From positions 1 through 11,635 of the forward strand of contig JAQUEZ010000193.1 of assembly GCA_028684915.1 (NCBI GenBank): DNA of 11,635 bases, in the 5' to 3' direction. The notes beneath the pieces were generated by a model. That model searched no databases. It was not told where the DNA came from and worked only from the letters and a program-made list of their open reading frames with translations. This stretch comes from Desulfobulbus sp. Its GTDB lineage: Bacteria; Desulfobacterota; Desulfobulbia; Desulfobulbales; Desulfobulbaceae. Shown piece after piece: positions 1-8,320 of the stretch (positions within the stretch are counted from its first letter, which is position 1; every line of letters begins with the position of its first letter). Made by a program: the position numbers and the translations under genes.

Positions 1-3000
1 ATCTGTAACCGATATGGGTTCATGGGGCCAAGCTATGCGGTCACCGCAGCCTGCGCGACCTCTCTTGTCGCCCTGTACAGCGCCGTCCAGATGATCAACA
101 ACGGCGTCATCGATGCGGCTATTGTCGGTGGCGGTGAGGAGCATCTCACCCATTTGCATTTCCTCGAATTCTCCGCCCTGGGCGCACTGTACGGGCTATC
201 CGGGCGAGAAAGGCCCGCGCATGAGACATCTCGTCCCTTTGATGGCGAACGGGACGGGATGGTCCTGGGCGAAGGCGGGGGCATGATTATCATTGAACGG
301 GAAAATATGGCCCGCGCACGAGGCGCACGTGTTCACGCCGTCGTCACCGGTATGGGCGCGAGCAACAACCATTTGGGTATGGTCGAGTCGGCCAGCGTCA
401 CTCAGGAAATCGCTATCCGTTCCTCTTTCCAGACCGTACCCTATGGGCCTGAGGCCGTCGACCTGGTGGAATGCCATGGCACCAGTACGCGGCAAGGCGA
501 TGTCGAGGAGGTCCGTGCCCTCAAGTCCTTCTTTAATGCCTCCAAGCGCACCGTGCTCTCCTCCTTCAAATCCCAGATCGGCCATACACTGGGGGCCTCG
601 GGCATCAACAGCCTCATCCGAGGCGTTATGGCCATGAAGGAAGGCATTTTTCCGCCGACGCTCAACTATCACCAACCAGATCCGGAAATGGATCTGAAAG
701 GCGCAGGCCTCTTTATCGCTCCCGAGCCGTTTGACTGGGAAGCCAAAAACGGCAGGCTTAGAAGGCTTCAGGTCAATGCGTTTGGGTTTGGAGGTTCGAA
801 CTATGTTGTGCAACTGGAGCAGGCCAGGGATGAAGCAGGCACGGTCCTTGTTCTGCCGAAGAGGATGCCCGGTCTTGATCGAGACAAGGCCGAGATCGCT
901 GCAGATTTGCCGGAAACCCAGAGTTCGGTGCGTAAGGCACGTTGCGGCCTTCCCGGATTGCAGGGCGTTTCTTTTTTTCGAGCCCCAATGAATGACCGCA
1001 GCTACCGGCTGGCTGTGGTGGCGGAATCCGAACAAGAGGCGCTCACTCTCATCGAGAGTTCACACCCTCTTACCGAGGGCGGCGTTGCCGAACCCAAGAC
1101 CCCGCGATCCCTGGAGCAGCAGGGGATCTTCATGGGTATCGAGGATTTGACCACACCACCGCTGGCCTTGGTGTTTCCGGGGCAAGGGGCCCACTATGAA
1201 GGAATGGGACGCGAGCTCTATGAGTCGTTTCCCCTTATCAGAAAGGAAATGGATCGGGCGGCAGCAGTGGCGGACTTTGATCTCCTTCACCTGCTGTTCC
1301 ACGATCAAGTGAAAAACTTGCAAAAGACCAGGTGGCAGCAGCCGGCCCTATTCGTCTTGGAATATGCCATGGCTCGCTATCTCACCACGCTGGGCATACA
1401 TCCGGTCGCCATGGCAGGGCATAGCCTGGGTGAACTGACCGCCTTGTGCCTTGCTGGTGTCTATTCCCTGGAGGATGGGTTTGGCATCGTCAATAGGCGG
1501 GCGCTGTGCATGGACCGGGCAGCGACCCTGCAGGATATGGACCCCGGCGTCATGGCTGCGGTGGATATCCCTCTGGACCAACTCAAAGAGATCATTCAGG
1601 GGATGGATGCTGAAATCCATATCAGCAATATCAATTCACCACGACAGGTCGTTGTCAGTGGCAAAACTGGGGCGATCAAGGATTTTTGCGACAAAATAAA
1701 GACGATGGGGCATAGGGCGACTCCTTTGCGCGTCAGCATGGCCTTCCACTCCCCGATCATGCGGGTCATTCATGATGAGTTGGAGACCTACATTGGTTCC
1801 ATCCCCTTTCATTCTCCCCGGATACCCGTCATCTCCAACACCACCATGAGGCCATATCCAGCGGATCCCGCCGAGATCCGGCGCATCCTGATGGCCCACT
1901 TGGAATCCCCCGTCTATTGGATGCAGAACGTCCAGACCCTGTGGGATGAATACGGGGCCAGGCTCTTTGTCGAAGTCGGTCCCGGCGATATATTAAGCAA
2001 TCTCATCGCAGACACGCTCCCGGACCCGGTATGCATCCAGACCTGCCTTCCCGCCGCCGAAAGTCTGACCTACAGGGCGGCATTGGCGCAGCTCTTCGTG
2101 CAGGGGGGCTTGAAGGTTCCAGGGGAGCCGAAGTGTATAGCCCTCCCAGCAGCGAGTCCTGACAAAACGCACCCCATCGCCAATGGGTCCCCGTTGAAAC
2201 CCAATTTTACAGGCGCCAACCCGGTGGAGATCATCATTCAAAGGGAAATCAACCGATTTGTGCTTGAGACCTTCGGTGGCCTCATCAAACCCAAGATCCT
2301 GGACGCTGTGCGCACGATTCACCCGCACTTTGAGGAAGACGACCTCTCCCCTACGCTCCAATCCATTCTCGGAGCTTCCGGGCCTATTGCAGACCAAATG
2401 CAGATCGCTCCCGGAAAACCGGCAGCCTCTCTGCCAGCGCTCGAACTTCCCCCGGTATTACCGGAGCCGCCTTCACCTCCCCGTGCTGAGGTTTCTGGAG
2501 ACCAAGTACTGATGGAGCGGCTCATTCAAATCATCATGGATGCGACCGGATTTACGAGAGACGAGATTCAACCGGATATGGATCTCCGCAAGGATCTGTC
2601 CATCCGTTCCAGCCGACTCCCCATCATCATGGATGCGGCGGAACGCCAATTCGCGATTACCATCGAAATGGAGGATTTTATCGGTGTCCGTACGGTGAAA
2701 GATATTGCCGGGCGGATTACCAAAATTCTCGCTGGCCAGGAAGGTACCGACCGCCAGTCGGATGCCACATCCGGCGACAGCCCGCAGGTCCAGGATGAAG
2801 GTTTAAAGCCTTTAGAGGCTGAGGCACGTATAAAACGGCTCGTTTTTCATCGCGTTGCCGTCGAGCCAGCGCCCTCTGTTCCCATGGCCTTGCGTCCAGG
2901 GGAGGCCGTGCTCCTTCTCTCGCCTAATAGCAATGACAGCCGCGCGGGAAGGATAGAAGATATTCTTCGGCAGGATTTCAAGGTTGCCCCCTTGCCCATG

Positions 3001-5268
3001 CTCTTTATGTCGGACTCTCCCGCTGGTGGCGAGCAGGGCCATGATATTCGTACCGAGGAAGGGGCAACTCGCGGAGCCGCCAGGATCGAGGGTCTGCCCT
3101 CCCTTGCCGGGATGGTCATTGTCTTGCCTCAAGGTGTGGCGAAAAGTTCAGCAAGTATGGTGGACGTTTCTCATATGCTCCGGGGGTTTTTTATCCTGAT
3201 GCAAGCATTTCTCAAGGAGCCGGGCAAACAATTCGTCGTCCTGATCCACTCCGGGGATACAAACGATACGCCTGCTCAGCTTGAGGCGGAGGGAATGCTG
3301 GGGCTCTTTCTGAGTGCGGCGCAGGAATATCCGGAAGTCCAGTTCCGGACCCTGGCCATTGACGATGAAACGAATCTCAGCTCTGCCTTGCGCGATGCCC
3401 TGGACAGAGGCTACAGCACGATCGAGATGATGCATCAAGGCGGTAGCATTTATACCTCAGAGGGACAACTCGCCCCGTTGCGCTGTAACAATACCGCAGC
3501 TCTCGATCTACGCCCCGGAGACGTGGTCGTCATCTCCGGTGGTGCCACCGGGATCGGCGCCCACCTGGCCCGTAGTCTTGCGCCCTTTCAGCCCCGCCTG
3601 GTTTTGCTGGGCAGGACGCGTCTTGAACATCAATCGGTAGGGTCTGGTGCCAACGATAACAAGGTCGTGGAAATTGCCCGGACCCTGGCAGAGCTGCACG
3701 CTGCGGGGATCGAAGCCTCCTACCATGTCTGCGATGTCGCTAATCCCGAGGTGGTCCGTGCCGTCATGGCCGAAGTAATCGATCAATATGGCCCGATCCG
3801 GGGGATCATCCACGGCGCCGGCCTCCTCAGGGACAATTTTCTCAGCCAAATGTCGGCAGATGATTTCTCTCTGGTCATGGACAGCAAATTTCTCGGGGCG
3901 TGGAATCTTTTCCAGGCTGCCGAGACGACCGGCTTGCGTTTTTTCGTGGCCCTGTCTTCGGCGGCGGCTCTCCAAGGGAATCCCGGCCAAACAAACTATG
4001 CGGCAGCCAACCGGATGATGTCGGCGCTGCTCCAAATTCTCCGATCAAAAAATACTACCATCCGCATCAAAGCCTTGATGCTGCCTCCCATCGAGGGGGC
4101 GGGCATGGCCGAGGATCCCCATGTACGCGAACTGATGCGGCGGATGGGGGCAGCCTACGTGCATGTCAATGAGCTGGCCGGGCTGTTCTGTCGGGAGTTG
4201 TTCGTCTCACCGGCCGAAGACGATTGGGTTCTGTTCATGCGGACACTCCCCGCCCTCAAGACCTCAAGGCTCAATCTTCTGCCAAACCCCTTGTCCACTG
4301 GTAATGCTGAAACGGGCATCGAGGCGTTCAGCCCCGAGGATTTCCCCTTGATTGAGGGAATCGCAAGCCTCGACCTCCGCCGGGAACAACTCGAGGGCTG
4401 CAAATCTTTTTCCCGCGAAAAAGATCTGTGGCTCACGGATCACCGGCCCTTGCCGTTCGTCGAGCATCCCCTGGTCTCGGCCGCCATGTTTCTCGAGACG
4501 TTTATGGAAGCTGCCCGGCTGCTGTATCCCTACTTACAGGTGCGTGGCGTTCGCCAGGTGCGGTTCATGGACATGATCCAATGTCCTCCTGGGGTTGCGC
4601 GACCTTCCAGGATATCCTGCCGCCGAATCGGTACCGATCTTGGTGAACTTGGTGAAGTTGTGTTCGAGGTCTCACTCGCGGCTCAGGAGATCTCCCCCGC
4701 AGGCAGGTTGACAGACCGCTTCACCCCGCACTGTGTGGGGCAGGTGATCATGAACGGCGTTGATGGAGGCGAAGTTGTCGATGAAAGATTCCGGGATTTT
4801 CCGGTCCGGCTCGAAGAATTACAGACCGAGCCCATGGAGAGCGCGGCGTTGCTTCAATGGTATGAAGACCACGGCGGGCTTACGGGCAGATATCGTGTGC
4901 TGGAGCACCTCGATGGAGCTGGTCCGGGAGTGGCCCGGGGACAAACCATCTACCGGCAGACCGTTGATTTTGCAGATCTGGCCAATGCGCAATACCAATA
5001 CTCACCCTACCTGTTCGAAGCCCTCTTGCAGTTGACCGGCCTCTACTGCGTGGCGATGAAGATACCGGAACAACGATCCATGATTCCGCTCAACATCGGG
5101 GAGATGCGGTTTTCCCGAAAATGTCGAATGGGGGAACGGATTACCCTGGAAGCCCGCCTGCGGGAGCAGAACGAGCAAGGTTTGCATTGGGACGCCAGAG
5201 GATTGGACGAGCAAGGCCACGCCATTATACAGGTCGCTGCTTTGCAGATGCACTGGGTTTCCGACTGA
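1..5268 (+). CDS. Type I iterative polyketide / secondary-lipid synthase, KS-AT-ACP-KR-DH (5' partial)
   Basis: The frame is open from base 1, so the KS N-terminus lies outside; residues here are numbered from the Met at 22, which is internal. KS (to about 268): active-site C11 (AACATSL), H152 (VECHGTST) and K183/H188 (KSQIGHT). AT (380-690): FPGQGAHYEGMG, nucleophile S468 (GHSLG), catalytic H576 in an AFHS motif and a following Arg pair (R492/R493), which suggests malonyl-CoA. ACP (826-905): probable phosphopantetheine Ser S863 in LSIRSSRL, where the usual Asp before Ser is Arg. A structural KR half (about 935-1150) precedes the catalytic KR (1165-1350): NADPH motif GGATGIG 1173-1179, K1289, S1313, Y1326, N1330; the L1269-R1270-D1271 loop suggests a B-type KR. 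The C-terminal double hotdog (about 1460-1748) has H1474 and E1666 at the DH catalytic positions. No ER or TE is seen, so product release is unexplained. A PPTase and an ABC exporter follow. Family is sure; product unknown (PfaA-like or enediyne-PKS-like). Confidence 0.93.
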   Translation: MCNRYGFMGPSYAVTAACATSLVALYSAVQMINNGVIDAAIVGGGEEHLTHLHFLEFSALGALYGLSGRERPAHETSRPFDGERDGMVLGEGGGMIIIERENMARARGARVHAVVTGMGASNNHLGMVESASVTQEIAIRSSFQTVPYGPEAVDLVECHGTSTRQGDVEEVRALKSFFNASKRTVLSSFKSQIGHTLGASGINSLIRGVMAMKEGIFPPTLNYHQPDPEMDLKGAGLFIAPEPFDWEAKNGRLRRLQVNAFGFGGSNYVVQLEQARDEAGTVLVLPKRMPGLDRDKAEIAADLPETQSSVRKARCGLPGLQGVSFFRAPMNDRSYRLAVVAESEQEALTLIESSHPLTEGGVAEPKTPRSLEQQGIFMGIEDLTTPPLALVFPGQGAHYEGMGRELYESFPLIRKEMDRAAAVADFDLLHLLFHDQVKNLQKTRWQQPALFVLEYAMARYLTTLGIHPVAMAGHSLGELTALCLAGVYSLEDGFGIVNRRALCMDRAATLQDMDPGVMAAVDIPLDQLKEIIQGMDAEIHISNINSPRQVVVSGKTGAIKDFCDKIKTMGHRATPLRVSMAFHSPIMRVIHDELETYIGSIPFHSPRIPVISNTTMRPYPADPAEIRRILMAHLESPVYWMQNVQTLWDEYGARLFVEVGPGDILSNLIADTLPDPVCIQTCLPAAESLTYRAALAQLFVQGGLKVPGEPKCIALPAASPDKTHPIANGSPLKPNFTGANPVEIIIQREINRFVLETFGGLIKPKILDAVRTIHPHFEEDDLSPTLQSILGASGPIADQMQIAPGKPAASLPALELPPVLPEPPSPPRAEVSGDQVLMERLIQIIMDATGFTRDEIQPDMDLRKDLSIRSSRLPIIMDAAERQFAITIEMEDFIGVRTVKDIAGRITKILAGQEGTDRQSDATSGDSPQVQDEGLKPLEAEARIKRLVFHRVAVEPAPSVPMALRPGEAVLLLSPNSNDSRAGRIEDILRQDFKVAPLPMLFMSDSPAGGEQGHDIRTEEGATRGAARIEGLPSLAGMVIVLPQGVAKSSASMVDVSHMLRGFFILMQAFLKEPGKQFVVLIHSGDTNDTPAQLEAEGMLGLFLSAAQEYPEVQFRTLAIDDETNLSSALRDALDRGYSTIEMMHQGGSIYTSEGQLAPLRCNNTAALDLRPGDVVVISGGATGIGAHLARSLAPFQPRLVLLGRTRLEHQSVGSGANDNKVVEIARTLAELHAAGIEASYHVCDVANPEVVRAVMAEVIDQYGPIRGIIHGAGLLRDNFLSQMSADDFSLVMDSKFLGAWNLFQAAETTGLRFFVALSSAAALQGNPGQTNYAAANRMMSALLQILRSKNTTIRIKALMLPPIEGAGMAEDPHVRELMRRMGAAYVHVNELAGLFCRELFVSPAEDDWVLFMRTLPALKTSRLNLLPNPLSTGNAETGIEAFSPEDFPLIEGIASLDLRREQLEGCKSFSREKDLWLTDHRPLPFVEHPLVSAAMFLETFMEAARLLYPYLQVRGVRQVRFMDMIQCPPGVARPSRISCRRIGTDLGELGEVVFEVSLAAQEISPAGRLTDRFTPHCVGQVIMNGVDGGEVVDERFRDFPVRLEELQTEPMESAALLQWYEDHGGLTGRYRVLEHLDGAGPGVARGQTIYRQTVDFADLANAQYQYSPYLFEALLQLTGLYCVAMKIPEQRSMIPLNIGEMRFSRKCRMGERITLEARLREQNEQGLHWDARGLDEQGHAIIQVAALQMHWVSD

Positions 5269-5360
5269 GCCTGCAGGCTTTGCACGTCACACAAGATAGC
5301 GATTGGTTATCTTGCTCTTGTTTCGGCAAGTTATGCAAACATCCACGGCGCTGGTAAAAG

Positions 5361-5365
5361 AGGAG
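5361..5365 (+). promoter_or_regulatory. Ribosome binding site deciding the PPTase start
   Basis: AGGAG lies 9 nt before the ATG at 5375. The same frame is open upstream with a TTG at 5303 and an ATG at 5333, but neither has a comparable purine-rich site in front of it. This favours 5375 as the start. Confidence 0.6.
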
Positions 5366-5374
5366 AAAGTGGCA

Positions 5375-6091
5375 ATGGGATGCCAGGATCTAACCGTGCA
5401 TACCGTGCATTTTGCCCATCAAGGTGGTCCCGTATTCTATACATCCTTGCCAGATGATGGCGAGGTCCAAGGGGGAAGCATGGCAAACCGGGGAACCGAC
5501 AAGAAACATCTGATCGCCACCCTACTCGATCATGTTGGGGCAAAGGTTCCCCGCTGCTGTCAATACCAGCTTTTATGCAACAGTGCGGCTTCCCCCATTC
5601 ACTTAACCCACGATTCACTTGGCAAGCCTCTTCTCCGGGCGGGAGACGTTCGCGGACCAGCGATTTCTTTGAGTAAAGGCGGCGGGAAGATATGGGCCGC
5701 TCTTTGCGCGGATGTATCCGATATCGGCATTGATGCGGCATCATCCAATGAATTCAAGGGAGAATACCCCGTGCACAGGGTTTTTCACGACCACGAGTTG
5801 CGCCATGCCTTGCAATTGACCGAGGGAGATGTGCCAAGGGCATCTGCCCTGCTCTGGTCGATCAAGGAAGCAGTGGTCAAGGCTCTTGGCTGCGCGTTCC
5901 ACCTTGTGGAACCGCGGCACGTGCATGTCTCTCCACCAAGAGCTGGGAGCATTGGGGATGCGTTTACGGCGTGCTTATCGGCAAAGGCCCTGGCGCGATT
6001 TCCTTCAGCCGCAGGCCGATCCATACAGGTTCGTTCGTTTCCACAGGAGCAATTGTGGCTTTCCGTTGCTCTCTTGCACGGGCAAGTTTGA
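5375..6091 (+). CDS. 4'-phosphopantetheinyl transferase, Sfp/AcpS superfamily
   Basis: This 238-residue protein probably moves the 4'-phosphopantetheine arm of CoA onto the serine of the synthase ACP, in the cytoplasm. Visible family motifs are GKP (residues 83-85), the magnesium-binding segment DIGIDAASS with D120, and the hallmark WSIKEAVVKALG with K164/E165 and K169. The length fits Sfp-type enzymes. In the motif that normally reads S-I-S-H, this protein has S98-L99-S100-K101, so the usual His is Lys. The first 60 residues are not recognisably conserved. The gene starts 106 nt after the synthase stop and has a good Shine-Dalgarno site; in-frame starts at 5303 (TTG) and 5333 (ATG) are possible but less supported. 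The position directly after an ACP-containing synthase makes that ACP the likely substrate (inference). In enediyne PKSs the equivalent domain is fused to the C-terminus of the synthase. Confidence 0.88.
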   Translation: MGCQDLTVHTVHFAHQGGPVFYTSLPDDGEVQGGSMANRGTDKKHLIATLLDHVGAKVPRCCQYQLLCNSAASPIHLTHDSLGKPLLRAGDVRGPAISLSKGGGKIWAALCADVSDIGIDAASSNEFKGEYPVHRVFHDHELRHALQLTEGDVPRASALLWSIKEAVVKALGCAFHLVEPRHVHVSPPRAGSIGDAFTACLSAKALARFPSAAGRSIQVRSFPQEQLWLSVALLHGQV

Positions 6092-6148
6092 TGAGGTTAT
6101 GGGCAGGAAGTATCGAATCAAGGTTCTACGGAGGCAAAAGGTCGATTC

Positions 6149-7102
6149 ATGAACAACAATACTGAATATGCCATCGATGTAGAACACTTGACCAAGCGGT
6201 ACGGGAGTTTTCTGGCGGTGAATGCGCTCTCGTTCAAGGTCAGGAAGGGTGAGGTCTTTGCGCTATTGGGACCGAACGGCGCTGGCAAAACCACCACTGT
6301 CGAGATTATCGAAACCATCCGCAGACCTACCTCGGGGCGAGTGCGCCTTCTTGGGATGGATGTCACCAAGAAAAAACACGATGTTGTCCCTTGCATCGGG
6401 GTCCTGCCGCAGGGTTTTAGTTCTTTTGATAGAATAACGGTCAGAGAGACCATGCAGTATTACTCACGTCTCTTCGGCAGTCGGCACGTCGATATCGACG
6501 AGTTGATAGCACTCGTCAACCTCACGGATAAGGCCAAGGAACAATACACGACCCTCTCCGGTGGTTTGAAGCAGCGCCTCGGTATTGCCATTGCCCTGGT
6601 GAATGACCCCAAGGTCGTGTTTCTCGATGAGCCAACCACCGGGCTCGACCCCCGTGCCAGACGCGAAGTGTGGGATGTCCTGCTGGGCCTGAAGAAGAAA
6701 GGGAAGACGGTCTTCCTGACGACGCACTATATGGAAGAGGCCGAACTGCTTGCCGACACAGTGGCCATCATTTCCAATGGCACAACCATCGCCATGGGAT
6801 CTCCCGATCAGCTCATCGAAAGCAACGCGGATTATCTGGCCCTCACCCTTCAATCCGCCGATGAAAAAGCTTTTGCCGTCATTAATCAGATGGGTTTCGA
6901 GCCGACCCGGAACAACGGCAATAATATCCAGCTGCGGGTGGCACACGCCGATGATATCCGGGAAATGCTGAACGCCATGCACAACGCCGGGGCATCGTTT
7001 CTCGGCATGGACGTTCGCAAGCCTAACCTTGAACAGGTTTTTCTCAAACTCACCGGCGAGGCCCTTCATCAAGGGAGCGATGGGGAGAAGGAGGCAAAAT
7101 GA
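6149..7102 (+). CDS. ABC-2 type exporter, ATP-binding protein (DrrA-like)
   Basis: This is the nucleotide-binding subunit (317 residues) of an ABC exporter; it would sit on the cytoplasmic face of the inner membrane and power the permease encoded next. All the ATPase motifs are intact: Walker A GPNGAGKTT (41-49), Q-loop Q88, signature LSGGLKQRL (136-144), Walker B VVFLDEP with E161, D-loop GLDP and switch H193. The C-terminal 100 residues match the extension common in DrrA/CcmA-type exporters for drugs, lipids or polyketides. The start at 6149 is preceded by GGAGG (6130-6134, 14 nt away) and a closer AAGG (6138-6141). The gene begins 57 nt after the PPTase stop, and its stop overlaps the start of the permease gene. 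The substrate cannot be read from the sequence; the operon suggests the synthase product (inference). Confidence 0.92.
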   Translation: MNNNTEYAIDVEHLTKRYGSFLAVNALSFKVRKGEVFALLGPNGAGKTTTVEIIETIRRPTSGRVRLLGMDVTKKKHDVVPCIGVLPQGFSSFDRITVRETMQYYSRLFGSRHVDIDELIALVNLTDKAKEQYTTLSGGLKQRLGIAIALVNDPKVVFLDEPTTGLDPRARREVWDVLLGLKKKGKTVFLTTHYMEEAELLADTVAIISNGTTIAMGSPDQLIESNADYLALTLQSADEKAFAVINQMGFEPTRNNGNNIQLRVAHADDIREMLNAMHNAGASFLGMDVRKPNLEQVFLKLTGEALHQGSDGEKEAK

Positions 7103-8214
7103 ATTGTCGCGTCGTCTGGGCAAATCTTGTGGTGAGCATCAAAAGCTTTTACCGCGAGAAGACTGCCATGTTCTTTACAACCATGTTCCCGATCCTGCTG
7201 ATCCTGGTGTTCGGCACCATTTTCATGGACGATGACAAATTGCACTTCAATTTATGTCTCCAGGATCTCGACCAAAGTCAAACCTCAGCGGAGATCGCCA
7301 AGGCCCTCGCGGCGACCGGCAAGCTCAAGATAACCACGGTCGAGTCCACCCAGGAAGCCGCACAATATGCCAAGGACAACAAGGTGAACCTGGTGCTCAT
7401 TATCCCCAAAGGTTATGAAAAATCCTACACCCGATATCTGCAACTTGGTGACCTGAATGCGTTTGTTACCCTCAGGTATGTGTACGACCCCAGCTCCAGT
7501 TCAGTGATCGAAAAGATGCAAATCCTGGACGGGGTGTTTGCCACCATGAACCAGCGACTTTCCGCAAAACCGCCGTTCATCCGGACAACGGAAGCATCGA
7601 TTCACACCCGAAAATACCGATTCCTTGAGTTCTTCATCCCCGGCATCATTGCGATGGCAATCATGACCGAGAGCCTGTTCGGCACGGTGCATGTGAACAC
7701 GGAACTACGGCAGAAAGGGATTATCAGGAAGCTCGCCACCACCCCGATCACCCGTGCCGACTGGATACTGTCGAACATTCTCCACCAATGCATTCTCGCG
7801 GTCATCTCCACCACGTTAATGCTACTGGTCAGTTACGCCGTTTTTGGCGTTCAATTGAATATCAACGCCTGGTTACCGCTCTTCATCGTGCTTGATGTCT
7901 TTTCCTTTGTCGGCATTGGAATGATCCTCACCCGTCTCGTCAAGGAAGCGCAGAGCGCCTCGGCAGCGGCCAACGCTATCATGTTTCCGATGATGTTCCT
8001 CTCGGGGAGCTTCTTCCCGCTTGAAATGATGCCAGAATTTCTCCAGTCGTTCGCCAAAACACTACCGCTGTACTATCTTAACGAGGGCTTGCGAGCATCC
8101 ATGGTGTTGCATGATAACGTAACCGCGCTGCATAACGCTACGATCATTGGTGCGTTCGCGGCCGTCGTCTTTATTTTGGGGATAACCGTCACGCAATGGG
8201 AGGAAGGACGGTGA
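7099..8214 (+). CDS. ABC-2 type exporter permease (DrrB/YhhJ-like)
   Basis: This is the inner-membrane subunit of the exporter (371 residues). The layout is typical of the longer ABC-2 permeases: one N-terminal membrane segment (about 23-42), a large soluble loop (about 43-176) that would lie outside the cytoplasm, then five hydrophobic segments near 178-198, 227-250, 258-280, 285-307 and 348-366. The coupling region ELRQKGIIRKLATTP (202-216), followed by W222, is the recognisable ABC-2 signature. The start codon overlaps the ATPase stop (ATGA, 7099-7102), and a strong AAGGAGG (7088-7094) lies within the end of the ATPase gene, so translation is probably coupled and the subunits made together. 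It is the last gene of the synthase operon; the genes beyond it are on the opposite strand. The transported molecule is not identifiable, but export or membrane placement of the synthase product is the natural hypothesis. Confidence 0.92.
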   Translation: MNCRVVWANLVVSIKSFYREKTAMFFTTMFPILLILVFGTIFMDDDKLHFNLCLQDLDQSQTSAEIAKALAATGKLKITTVESTQEAAQYAKDNKVNLVLIIPKGYEKSYTRYLQLGDLNAFVTLRYVYDPSSSSVIEKMQILDGVFATMNQRLSAKPPFIRTTEASIHTRKYRFLEFFIPGIIAMAIMTESLFGTVHVNTELRQKGIIRKLATTPITRADWILSNILHQCILAVISTTLMLLVSYAVFGVQLNINAWLPLFIVLDVFSFVGIGMILTRLVKEAQSASAAANAIMFPMMFLSGSFFPLEMMPEFLQSFAKTLPLYYLNEGLRASMVLHDNVTALHNATIIGAFAAVVFILGITVTQWEEGR

Positions 8215-8236
8215 GAAATTGAGCCTGGATTTCTCA
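8212..8236. repeat. 8-bp perfect inverted repeat at the end of the exporter operon
   Basis: TGAGAAAT (8212-8219) and ATTTCTCA (8229-8236) form a perfect 8-bp stem with a 9-nt loop, beginning on the permease stop codon. There is no T-run on either strand, so it is not a standard intrinsic terminator. It could be a 3' mRNA-stabilising hairpin or a repeat-family member. The remaining gap to the convergent HNH gene shows no further structure I can support. Confidence 0.45.
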
Positions 8237-8320
8237 TCAGTCCAGTGGGGACAAAATGTTCACGGGGAATATGGCGTCGTCAGAACTTCGAACAACTGTG
8301 GCGCATATTGGGGGGCATTG

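Noticed and set aside
196..1035. A 279-codon minus-strand frame opposite the KS domain, and several other long antisense frames inside the synthase.
   Set aside because: These are shadow frames of a GC-rich coding strand; the sense frame carries all the KS and AT motifs.
5268..5279. Perfect 12-bp palindrome AGCCTGCAGGCT at the synthase stop codon.
   Set aside because: It has no loop and no T-run, so it does not make a terminator, and a palindrome of this length is expected by chance in several kb.
6091..6165. A 24-codon frame whose ATG overlaps the PPTase stop and runs into the ABC ATPase gene.
   Set aside because: It is very short, has no recognisable content and ends inside the ATPase gene; the ATGA overlap is probably coincidental.
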